Below are positions 18,775 through 27,094 of a DNA stretch of 52,716 nucleotides, in pieces. How positions within the stretch are numbered: the stretch's first letter is position 1; every line of letters starts with the position of its first letter. Where the stretch lies: assembly GCA_031290155.1 (NCBI GenBank), contig JAITOB010000011.1, forward strand, positions 1 through 52,716, given 5' to 3'. This stretch comes from Endomicrobium sp. (GTDB lineage Bacteria; Elusimicrobiota; Endomicrobiia; Endomicrobiales; Endomicrobiaceae). The notes beneath the pieces are model-generated. The model ran no database searches. It saw only the letters and a program-made list of their open reading frames with translations, and had not been told where the DNA came from. Made by a program: the position numbers and the translations under genes.

Positions 18775-19190
18775 ATTATTTGAAGAGGAGTTGTATAAAT
18801 TCTTCTAAAATAGTATTTACAGTCGCGGTTTCATAAGAAAGGATTTTTTAACCTGGAACTGGATGAAGGAAGCAAATTATAACATAGTTTACCCATAATT
18901 AATTCTTGCATACCTTTCTAATTATTTGCAATATCTGTAAAAAACAATACAAATACAAAAATATAAATTTTTGTATTTAAAACATATTAAACTTAGCATG
19001 GTATTTACAATCTTAAATACTGAGATTTATAGAGTTTTGTAAAATGATTAAATATTTTTATTGATTCATTAAGATAAAATAAAAATTACTATAATTTATT
19101 TTTATATCTTATAATGATAAGTCAGAAAATATCAAAAATAATAACTTCAATTTAAAAAGATTAAATAACCTGTAAAACTTGACATATATC
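18775..19190. other. Gene-free AT-rich stretch between two remnants
   Basis: Very AT-rich, with no sustained open frame on either strand. The minus-strand piece up to about 18900 may be the eroded N-terminus of copy A. Nothing else is recognisable. Confidence 0.5.
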
Positions 19191-19839
19191 TTATAAATTT
19201 TTTACGAATGAAACTGGAGTCATTCCTAAAAAATATCTATAAAATGTACTTTCGTTTTTATTCAGCGACTGGATTAGCTACTCATGAATTTCACTATAAA
19301 GTTCATCATTAGATGATGGTGAAAGGATTAAGTATGTATCACTGTTTTTAACTCTTACTTCTAATTTGTTAATTACTTTTTGTTTTCAGCTATATTTAAA
19401 TCCTTTAATGTGTCAGACGGTCCGATAAAAGCTCTCACGCGAACTATAGTCTAGTTCCTTTTGGCATTTTGTTCGGCAGTATCGGAACTGTTTTAGCCAA
19501 CTTATAAAATTCAATTATTTTTTTGCATCTTTTAGGGTATCGTTTTATTTTATCACTAGATTTATAAGCAATTCTACAGTATTCGTCAGGAATATCTAAA
19601 CGAGGCATTAATTGTATAAGCACATCCATATATATAAATTCATTTTAATTTTCGTCTTTTGGATTTTTAAATATATTTGCAACCATTTTTCTTAATTCTT
19701 TATCAGAGTATTTATACCATAAATCCTTGCTAATTTTACCAGTTTGTCCTAAATGATGCATAAGTCTTTTCACAGAGTAAAGTCCGCAATTTTTATAAGT
19801 CTGGCCATTATTATATCCATCATAATGAAAATGATTAGG
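19191..19839 (-). pseudogene. Unrecognised protein family, remnant copy B
   Basis: The minus strand reads, across frames, YKNCGLYSVKRLMHHLGQTG, KISKDLWYKYSDKELRKMV, then MDVLIQLMPRLDIPDEYCRI, then RAFIGPSDTLKDLNIAENKK, INKLEVRVKNSDTYLILSPS, and ends TFYRYFLGMTPVSFVKNL at 19191. The first two blocks match copy A. It begins inside the C-terminal part of the dus remnant, so a deletion or recombination probably joined the two. Function unknown; at least three frame breaks. Confidence 0.4.
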
Positions 19840-20336
19840 ATGCAGTTTTGGGTTATATTAATAATTTCGGGTGCGAGATTTTGACCCGGCAGGAGACCTG
19901 TTCGTATTTTAATTGTTACAGGAATTTCAACGCTTTTTACAACAGATTCTAAAATTTCAAAAATATGTTTTTCATTGTCAAGAAGTTTTACTCCTGCACA
20001 TGCTTTTACAATTTTCTTTACGGGACATCCTAGATTTATATCTATAATGTCAGCCCTTGTATCTCTAATAATTTTTGCCGCTTCAGACATATTGTAAGCA
20101 CCGCCTCCAAAAATCTGAACTGCAACAGGTTTTTCTTGATTTGATATCTTTTAAAGTTTTTTTTTGTTTTTTCGTCGTTATGTATAAGCGCTTTTGTCGA
20201 TGTCATTTCTGTATATACAAGACCCACTTCGCCGTTTTTTGCAAGATGCTGTAAAGGCATAATCGGTTATGGCAGCCATAGGAGCAAGAATAATACTGTT
20301 GCTAAGTTTAATATTTCCTATCTGTAATTTTTGCAT
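19840..20336 (-). pseudogene. tRNA-dihydrouridine synthase (Dus), truncated
   Basis: Starts KLQIGNIKLSNSIILAPMAA with ITDYAF following, the FMN-binding start of DusB-type enzymes, then after frameshifts GLVYTEMTSTKAL, EKPVAVQIFGGG, and DIIDINLGCPVKKIVKACAG (the catalytic Cys region; the usual Gly-Ala-Gly is shifted), and PVTIKIRTGL. The HGRT block and everything after are missing; the sequence runs into copy B of the unknown family. Two or more frameshifts plus a C-terminal loss. Dus enzymes reduce uridines in tRNA D-loops. Confidence 0.82.
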
Positions 20337-20426
20337 TTTATTATTTATGCGATATGAATTCCGCAGTTTGATATGTTTTCAAAAATTATATGCGCTTTAA
20401 TAATTAATACTCAAAAATTTAAATTT

Positions 20427-21452
20427 TTAATTCCAATTTGTAAGCTTGAGACAGGCGGATGACTTTAATTCATTTTGATTATATTTCAAACCGCATTTTT
20501 TTTGCTTTAAATACGCCGCACGGGCAATCATTGCGGCATTATCCGTACAATAAATAATAGACGGAACAAAAACCTTTATTTTATTTTTTTGCCCTGTTTG
20601 TAAAAACATTGTTCTTATCAGCGAATTTGCACTTACTCCGCCGCCTAAAACAATTTGCCGTAAATTAAACTCTTTTGCAGCTGCAAAAGATTTAAAGCAA
20701 ATCGTTTCAGCCAAAGCCTGCCTGAAAGAAGCGCAAATATCGTTCAAATGTTTTCTATTGTTAGCAGGATTTTCCTTTAAATAATTTAAAAGAGCTGTTT
20801 TTATTCCTGAAAAGGAAAAATCCCAGCTTCCTTTCAAATAAGGTCTTGTGAATTTAACCGCCTTGGGGTTTCCTTTATCTGCTTTTTTGTCTATGACAGG
20901 ACCTCCCGGATAAGAAAGCCCCAGCATTTTAGCGGCTTTGTCAAAGGCTTCGCCTGCGGCGTCGTCTCTTGTGTTGCCAAGTATTTTATATTTGCCAAAA
21001 TCTTTGACTATAATAAGCACTGTATGCCCACCGGAGATTATCACGCTTAAAAAAGGCGGTTTCACAGATTTATTTTCTATAAGAGCAGAGTATATATGAC
21101 CTTCTAAATGGTTTACAGGTATTATGGGTTTTTCATAAATACAAGCAATGGATTTTGCAGCTACTGCTCCTACAATCAAAGATCCCGCTAGCCCCGGTCC
21201 TGCTGTAAAAGCTACAGCATCTATTTGTTGAGCAAAATCAGTAAAAGTTATACCGGCATTTTTTAAAGCTTTATATATTACTGAATTTATATTTTCTATA
21301 TGTGCCCGGCTTGCAAGTTCCGGAACAACGCCGAAAAACTTAGAATGTGTCTTTATCTGTGAAGAAATTACAATAGAGTTTACTTTTGTTCCATCTAAAA
21401 CTACAGCCGCAGAAGTTTCGTCACAAGAAGTTTCTAGCGCAAGAATATTCAT
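20427..21452 (-). CDS. tsaD: tRNA N6-threonylcarbamoyladenosine synthase subunit TsaD
   Basis: Transfers threonylcarbamoyl to A37 of ANN-decoding tRNAs. The 341-residue ASKHA-fold protein has LALETSCDETSAAVV, PGLAGSLIVGAVAAKSIA, the metal-binding NHLEGHIYSAL, ISGGHTVLI, DDAAGEAFDKAAKMLGL, and GGGVSANSLIR. Length and blocks are normal. It is the last gene of the ftsX-envC-ctpA-(small protein)-tsaD run, 53 bases after the small protein. Confidence 0.97.
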   Translation of the reverse strand: MNILALETSCDETSAAVVLDGTKVNSIVISSQIKTHSKFFGVVPELASRAHIENINSVIYKALKNAGITFTDFAQQIDAVAFTAGPGLAGSLIVGAVAAKSIACIYEKPIIPVNHLEGHIYSALIENKSVKPPFLSVIISGGHTVLIIVKDFGKYKILGNTRDDAAGEAFDKAAKMLGLSYPGGPVIDKKADKGNPKAVKFTRPYLKGSWDFSFSGIKTALLNYLKENPANNRKHLNDICASFRQALAETICFKSFAAAKEFNLRQIVLGGGVSANSLIRTMFLQTGQKNKIKVFVPSIIYCTDNAAMIARAAYLKQKKCGLKYNQNELKSSACLKLTNWN

Positions 21453-21505
21453 ATTTCAAAATTAACCTTTTGGAGACTTTATAGTGAATTTCATTAAAGC
21501 ATTAT

Positions 21506-21943
21506 TTAATTAGTGATAAATTTTTTATAATTTATAAGGGTTATATTATAGTAATTTCTGTTTGGTGAATAAAATTTATATGTTATCGAACCGTCAAGAT
21601 TGTTTGTCTTGCTTAAACCTATTTTCATAGAACGGGCGACGCTTTTAAAACTTGTTTCGAAAGATTGGGTATTATTACCTGTTTTAAGTTTTATAGTCTT
21701 ATAAAATTCGTTCCACTTAGATGTTTTTTTAGTCCTTTCTCTTATATATTGAGTTAAAATATCATTTTGAACAACTCCGTTTGCGACTAAAACATCTACT
21801 ATTCTTTTATCGAGAAGCACGTCCATAGATATTCTACGTTTTTGTACAGATTGCATAGAAAACCATATTCCTATACCGCACAAAAACAGTATTATTAAAT
21901 ACGCTTTAGTCCATATACTTGTTTTTTTTGCTTTATTTGCCAC
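21506..21943 (-). CDS. Small membrane-anchored protein of unknown function
   Basis: A 145-residue protein starting at GTG after GGAG. A charged N-terminus (NKAKKTSIWTK) precedes one hydrophobic helix (AYLIILFLCGIGIWFSM), so it is probably anchored with most of it outside the cytoplasm. The rest is basic and polar with no motif I know. In other bacteria the place after envC and ctpA often holds a divergent polysaccharide deacetylase whose N-terminus also begins with a membrane anchor; this could be the stub of such a gene, but no deacetylase block is visible. Confidence 0.65.
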   Translation of the reverse strand: MANKAKKTSIWTKAYLIILFLCGIGIWFSMQSVQKRRISMDVLLDKRIVDVLVANGVVQNDILTQYIRERTKKTSKWNEFYKTIKLKTGNNTQSFETSFKSVARSMKIGLSKTNNLDGSITYKFYSPNRNYYNITLINYKKFITN

Positions 21944-22024
21944 AATGTTCTCCGTATGTGCAAAATATTAATTAAATTGCTTTAGCAGCAATTTTGATTT
22001 ATCCTTTATCTATTAAAACTTATG

Positions 22025-23344
22025 CTATTTGTTCTTCTTGTTCTTTTTATTATCTTTTTTGTTTGTATTTATTAAAACCGCTGAAGACTCTATCATTTCA
22101 GTAACTTTATTTTCTTTTATAATTGATACGGCTTTATTCAAAACATTGTCTTGCAAATCTTCCGCTTTATCTGTCTGAACGACAACCGGTTTAATATTTT
22201 TGTTTTGTGAAAAAAGCATATCGCTATAAGTATAAAGCTTTATCTCTTCTTCTATGCTGATTTCAACTTCTACATCAGGAGTTATACCGTTTTCTGCGTT
22301 TTTATTATTAGAATGATTGATTGGACGTCCGGACGGAAGATAATATTTTGCAGTAGTAAGCCTTAGAGCTGTTCCGTCAAGTAGAGGTTTAATAGTCTGA
22401 ACGCTTCCTTTTCCAAATGTATTGGCTCCTATTATTAAAGCTCTTTTAAAGTCCTGCATTGACCCGGATACTATTTCCGATGCAGAAGCCGAACCTTTGT
22501 TTACAAGTATAACAAACGGTATATCGGAAAACTCGCCGTTTCCGGTTGTAAAATATTCTTTTTTAGTATCCTCAGCTCTTCCTTTTGTGGTAAGGACAAT
22601 TGTCTCATCTTTTACAAATAAACTAATTATTTTTATTGCAGAATCTAAAAGTCCGCCGGGGTTATTTCTCAAATCCAAAATTAAAGCTTGAATATCCTGC
22701 TTTTTATAATTTGAAAGCGCTTTTTTAATATCTTCAGCGCTTTGCGCATTGAATTCGGTAAGTCTTATATATACTATGCCTTTATCAAGCATAGTTGTTT
22801 TTACCGTTTCAATTTTTATTTTTTCTCTTACAAGGCTAAATTCAATTTCATCTAAAGAATTATCTCTTGAAATTACAATTTTAACCTCTTTGCCGGCTTT
22901 GCCGCGCATTAGATTTACAGCTTCGTCGCTGGACATTCCTATAGCAGATTTATCATCAATTTTTACAATCCTATCTTCCGGCAAAATGCCGGCTTTGTAT
23001 GCAGGCGTTCCTATTAAAGGCGATACGACTGTTATAAAATCATTTTTAATCGTAATGCAAAGTCCAACGCCGCTAAAAGCGCCTTCTGTTTCATCTTGCA
23101 TTTTTTTATATGCTTTTTCTTCCATATACTGTGAAAACGGATCTAACGTAGCGACAACTCCTTTAATAGCGCCAACCGCTAAATCTTTAGGGTTTGTCTT
23201 AGAAATATATTCTGTGTCTATTATTTCCATAATATCTATCATTAATTTAAGCTTATCGTATGTTTCATCTCCCGAGGCGAATGAATTTATCCCATAAAAA
23301 ATTAAAATCGTTCCGACAAATATAATTTTTCTTCTAAAATGCAT
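22025..23344 (-). CDS. ctpA: S41 carboxyl-terminal processing protease
   Basis: Periplasmic serine/lysine protease that trims proteins at their C-terminus, often acting on envelope enzymes. Seen: signal-like helix after RRK, the S41 start VVATLDPFSQYMEEKAYKKM, PDZ domain (SGVGLCITIKND, PLIGTPAYKAGILPEDRIVK), then the protease core LDLRNNPGGLLDSAI, NKGSASASEIVSGS (Ser) and GANTFGKGSVQ (Lys). I chose the ATG at 23344, preceded by GGAGATAAAG, over ones 12 to 39 bases upstream that lie inside envC. The Lys-rich tail (last 15 residues) is unusual. Confidence 0.95.
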   Translation of the reverse strand: MHFRRKIIFVGTILIFYGINSFASGDETYDKLKLMIDIMEIIDTEYISKTNPKDLAVGAIKGVVATLDPFSQYMEEKAYKKMQDETEGAFSGVGLCITIKNDFITVVSPLIGTPAYKAGILPEDRIVKIDDKSAIGMSSDEAVNLMRGKAGKEVKIVISRDNSLDEIEFSLVREKIKIETVKTTMLDKGIVYIRLTEFNAQSAEDIKKALSNYKKQDIQALILDLRNNPGGLLDSAIKIISLFVKDETIVLTTKGRAEDTKKEYFTTGNGEFSDIPFVILVNKGSASASEIVSGSMQDFKRALIIGANTFGKGSVQTIKPLLDGTALRLTTAKYYLPSGRPINHSNNKNAENGITPDVEVEISIEEEIKLYTYSDMLFSQNKNIKPVVVQTDKAEDLQDNVLNKAVSIIKENKVTEMIESSAVLINTNKKDNKKNKKNK

Positions 23345-23364
23345 CTTTATCTCCATAAAATATT

Positions 23365-24561
23365 TTATTTTGCCTTGAGCCAAAGTATTGGATTATCAGG
23401 AACATTTTTATATCTTATTTCAAAGTATAAAACGCTGTTTTTACCGCTGCCAAGTTCTGCAATAATCTTTTCTTTTGAAATTTCTTCTCCTTCTTTTACA
23501 AGTATTCTGCTTAAAAGACCATAAACGGCAAAGGTTTCATTCTCGTGATCTATTATAACAACTTTACCGTAAGAACGGAACTGTCCTGTAAAAACTACAA
23601 CTCCAGAATTAATACTCTTTACTTTGCTGAAATTAGCGGCATTTATTTTTATTCCGTTGCTTATTATATAAGTGTCAAGTTCTGGATGTTTGTTTCTGCC
23701 GAAGTTGAAAATAACTTTTCCATCTACAGGCCACGGAAACGATTTTCTTCTTTTTGCTTCTATGGATGCCGGACTTGCCTGCTTTTGTCTGTTTGCCGCA
23801 TTTATTTTATTTATTAAATCTTGCAATGCTTTTGCGCTGTCATTTAAAGCTTTTATTTCCCTTTCTGCCGCAAGTCTCTTGTTTAGTGTTGTTTTTAAAG
23901 ATTTATTTTTTTCTTGAAGCATATTTTTATGCCCGGCTGCTAGTTTATTTTCCTGCTGTTGTAAATTTAAAAGATTTTTTTTTGATTCTTCCCATTTTTT
24001 TATATTTAATGCCGAAACGGCGGCCGATTTTTTTATATTTTCAAATTTTTCTTTTTTATATTCTAAACAATTGCGTCTTATCTTGTATTCTATTGGATTT
24101 TGTTCATAAGAAAACCTGAAAGTCATTTTATTAAAAAATTCTATCTCGGCAATCATTGCAATATTCAAATCGGCGCTTTTTGCAGAGGCATCATTATAAC
24201 TTTTTGAAAATTTTTTCAAATTAAACTGTGCGGTTTTGATGTCCGACATACATTTTTCAAGGTTTTTTTCAGTTTGTTCTATATTATTATTAAGGATTTG
24301 CATTTCTTTTTGAAAATTTTTTTCTTTAAGGATGAGTTTATCCTTTTCTAATTCTTTTTCTTTCAATGATTTTTTAATTTCATAAAGTTTTTGCGAGTGT
24401 AATTGAGGGTTTTCATTTATTGCGGCATATGATAAAAAAGGGCAAAATAATAAAAAAATCAAAAAGGATCTTTTTAAAATAAAATTAACGTAAAAACTCC
24501 AAACAGACATACGATTTTCTATCAATAATAGGCAAGCCTTACAGTATATTGTTATTTTCAT
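23365..24561 (-). CDS. EnvC-like coiled-coil protein with degenerate LytM domain
   Basis: About 398 residues: an N-terminal hydrophobic signal (SFLIFLLFCPFLSYAA around residues 32-47), a long coiled coil (residues about 55-250) and a C-terminal LytM/M23 domain (SFPWPVDGKVIFNFGRNKHP onward). The zinc ligands of active M23 enzymes are missing: the HxH place reads YGLLSR and the last strand LYFEIR. That is the EnvC/NlpD pattern, in which the domain activates cell-wall amidases. The ATG at 24561 sits two bases after the ftsX stop; a later ATG at 24510 would give a more usual signal peptide. It pairs with FtsX. Confidence 0.88.
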   Translation of the reverse strand: MKITIYCKACLLLIENRMSVWSFYVNFILKRSFLIFLLFCPFLSYAAINENPQLHSQKLYEIKKSLKEKELEKDKLILKEKNFQKEMQILNNNIEQTEKNLEKCMSDIKTAQFNLKKFSKSYNDASAKSADLNIAMIAEIEFFNKMTFRFSYEQNPIEYKIRRNCLEYKKEKFENIKKSAAVSALNIKKWEESKKNLLNLQQQENKLAAGHKNMLQEKNKSLKTTLNKRLAAEREIKALNDSAKALQDLINKINAANRQKQASPASIEAKRRKSFPWPVDGKVIFNFGRNKHPELDTYIISNGIKINAANFSKVKSINSGVVVFTGQFRSYGKVVIIDHENETFAVYGLLSRILVKEGEEISKEKIIAELGSGKNSVLYFEIRYKNVPDNPILWLKAK

Positions 24562-24562
24562 A

Positions 24563-25300
24563 TCATTCTAATATAACTCCAAGAGCAGCAGTAAAAGATA
24601 TTATTGATGCTATTGGTGCGGCATATATTGACAAAGGATAATGTACATAAGCGCAGACAGCCCATAAAATAAGAAAACCAAATGCCGAAGATGACAAATA
24701 CAAAAAAATATTTGTAATGAGTTTTCTTGTATTTTCACTGTCTTCTATGATAAAAAATATACATTTTAAAATAAATAATATAAAAACAGCAATCATAAAA
24801 ATAAAAAATATTTTTAAATAAAATAGTAATAAATTTTTAGTTTTAACGCAGTGTTTAAAAAGCGAAGCATCAAACACTATCTCATCAATGCCGGTTATTT
24901 TACTCAACGTATTTTTCATCTCTGCAAGAAATTTTTCATCAGGAATAGATTTAGGAACAACTACAGCGTACGCTTGAATTGCTTTCAAATCATTAATAGC
25001 AACAAGGTTTTTTAAAAATGGATTTTTTTCAACAGCTTGCAAATATGCTTTCTGGTGATCTACATATTCTTTTACTGATAAAATTTCAGCAGCTTCAATT
25101 TCTGCGGCTGCAGATGTATTATCTTTAAAGTTTTTGTCAAAAAAAACAATTATTTTAACATCATTAGACAATCTAGAAGCATAATCTTTAATTTGATAAT
25201 AGTGATTTGACGCTAAAATGCAAAAAGCGCAAAAAGATGCAATGCCAATAAACTTTAAAATTTTAGATACCGATTTTATTCTAGATTTTTTATTTTTCAT
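24563..25300 (-). CDS. ftsX: Cell division protein FtsX (ABC permease-like)
   Basis: FtsX transmits division signals across the membrane to EnvC-type amidase activators. The 245-residue protein has one N-terminal helix (IGIASFCAFCILAS), an extracytoplasmic domain with KIIVFFDKNFKD, a block near IDEIVFDASLF, and three C-terminal helices ending PIASIISFTAALGVILE. I chose the ATG at 25300 after TGGGG. Its ATPase partner FtsE is not seen upstream: that space holds a dead glgA. FtsE must be elsewhere, or FtsX works without it. Confidence 0.85.
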   Translation of the reverse strand: MKNKKSRIKSVSKILKFIGIASFCAFCILASNHYYQIKDYASRLSNDVKIIVFFDKNFKDNTSAAAEIEAAEILSVKEYVDHQKAYLQAVEKNPFLKNLVAINDLKAIQAYAVVVPKSIPDEKFLAEMKNTLSKITGIDEIVFDASLFKHCVKTKNLLLFYLKIFFIFMIAVFILFILKCIFFIIEDSENTRKLITNIFLYLSSSAFGFLILWAVCAYVHYPLSIYAAPIASIISFTAALGVILE

Positions 25301-25324
25301 ATTAACCCCACACAAGCACGCTTC

Positions 25325-26176
25325 AGTACTGTTTTTTAGATATCGTATTCAATCGCCGATTTATCCTATGAAAAATTGTCGTTAAAACGTTATTCATTAA
25401 GATATTCCAGTTCTCTTTATCTTGAAAAATTATTTTGGATTTAAGTATTTGTCTATACAAAGTCCTCGCCGTAAGATATGTTAAACATAAACCCATTACC
25501 TTTTTATAAAATGATTGTACAAACTATCGTATCGGAAAGTTCTCCTGTGCGGTTTGCTATCGGAATGGCGCCATAAGCCAAAGCTATTATCTGGCTTAAA
25601 CCGCAAGATTCAAATCTTGAAGGCGTTATATATCCGTCGCTGCCAGCATAAATTTTATGCGCAAGATTTTCATTGTACTCAAAGGGAATAATACGTCTGT
25701 TTTAGGCGTTTTTGAGACGGTTTTCTAAGCTGGTATTGTCCATATTCTAAAATTACAAACTGTATATTTTTATCTTTTAATCTATAAACAGTATCAATTA
25801 TAATATCAAAACTGCATAGTTTCTGTAAAGCAATTTTATAAAGTTTTTTGCCGAATAAATCGTTTTATAATAATTTGATTCAATATTTTATCTGTTTTTT
25901 TGGGCTCCAATAAACTATAGTCTATGCCGGTTAATAGGCTTCAGATACCGTATTAATACGACTTTCATATTTTTACCGTTAAATTCAAGTGGGACTTACT
26001 GTAGAAACTGCATCGGCTAAAGCACTACCGCGCGTTATAAAATTAACGTTATTATAGAACTTAAGTTTATCATATGTAAAATCTTCCCATAAAAAACCGG
26101 CAGAAACGACAGTATCTTGTCCAAAACTACTTTGATAAGCTATTTTGTGTTCTGAAGCAATCATTGCAATATTCAT
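25325..26176 (-). pseudogene. glgA: Glycogen synthase, broken and partly deleted
   Basis: Remnant blocks of bacterial GlgA: MNIAMIASE at the start, DKLKFYNNVNFI with ADAVSTVSPT (matching the KGGIVYADAVSTVSPTYA region), then after large losses [20 protein letters not shown] and [20 protein letters not shown] with ELSDTI, NGFMFN, and DKSAIEYDI near the end. Far too short for a 480-residue enzyme, with many stops. It indicates former glycogen storage. It lies directly upstream of ftsX. Confidence 0.82.
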
Positions 26177-26258
26177 TAATTTCTCTTAAAATTTTTGTTT
26201 ATTTTTATCAAAGAAGTCTGTTTACTGTTTACATATAAAACCAATAAATAATATTTTT

Positions 26259-26620
26259 TCATTTTAAAAGTTTATTCATTTTGTTTATGAGTTCATCTAT
26301 ATTAAACGGTTTTAAAATACAGTCATCCGTACCTTGCGCAAGCGGTTCATCAATATGAATAGTGGAATCACTAGTAATCATAATAATCGGCAATTTGCTG
26401 AAACTTTCATTTGATCTTATATCTTTTAATACTTCAAACCCGTTTTTTCTAGGGAAATTTATATCGAGCAAAACTAAACCCGGTTTTTAGCATTAACATC
26501 TCAAAAATAAATCCGCCGGTTGCAGCTTTTACAACATCAAAATTTAGATATCAACATTAACTCAATAGATTCAAGAAATGTCATATCATCGTCAATAATC
26601 AATAATTTTTTCTTATTCAT
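26259..26620 (-). pseudogene. Response regulator receiver domain, broken
   Basis: A single receiver domain with at least one frameshift. LLIIDDDMTFLESIELML carries the acidic pocket, then in another frame LLDINFPRKNGFEVLKDI carries the phosphoacceptor Asp, followed by PIIMITSDST and KPFNIDELINKM with the conserved Lys. No output domain follows. The break lies around 26480-26560. Confidence 0.82.
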
Positions 26621-26629
26621 AATTTATTA

Positions 26630-27094
26630 CTCCACTTTTTTATAACGACAAATAAAATAAATAAGAGTGTATCCCCCCCTATAGTTTTTTTCGGCAGAAT
26701 TATTAAAATATTAGTGCACAAATACCGTAATTACGCTAAACAATATGCCGACAATTAAAAATGATAAAACCCCGAATCCGTAAAGAACGAGCTTGTCATA
26801 TTGATATTATAACTTCTATATTAAAAATTCAAAAAATTACAAGGCTCTATTTTAAAAAAATCTCGGTGGACTCCATATTTTACAGCCTTATTGCATTTTC
26901 AATAATACCTGAAATTTTCAAAAACCAACTGGAATATTCAAACTCAAAAGTCATTAATCTCTACTTTCAATATTGTTTACAGCTTCTCTCTTACCGTATC
27001 TCAATGTAATTCAGATTTATTTGCCTCTGCTATTTTACAGCATTACGGTCTTTTTTGAAGCTGTGCCAAATAAGTATAAAATGAACAGCGGCTT
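26630..27094. other. Stretch without a recognisable gene
   Basis: The plus strand at 26761-27009 stays open for 82 codons but the translation has no family resemblance and no ribosome site. A minus-strand piece with IIENAIRL is too short to call a histidine kinase. Probably eroded DNA between two dead signalling genes. Confidence 0.4.

Noticed and set aside
21944-22024. Terminator between ctpA and the small anchored protein
   Set aside because: No stem of useful strength; the genes look co-transcribed.
26761-27009. Plus-strand 82-codon open frame
   Set aside because: No ribosome site, no family resemblance, AT-rich low-complexity translation.
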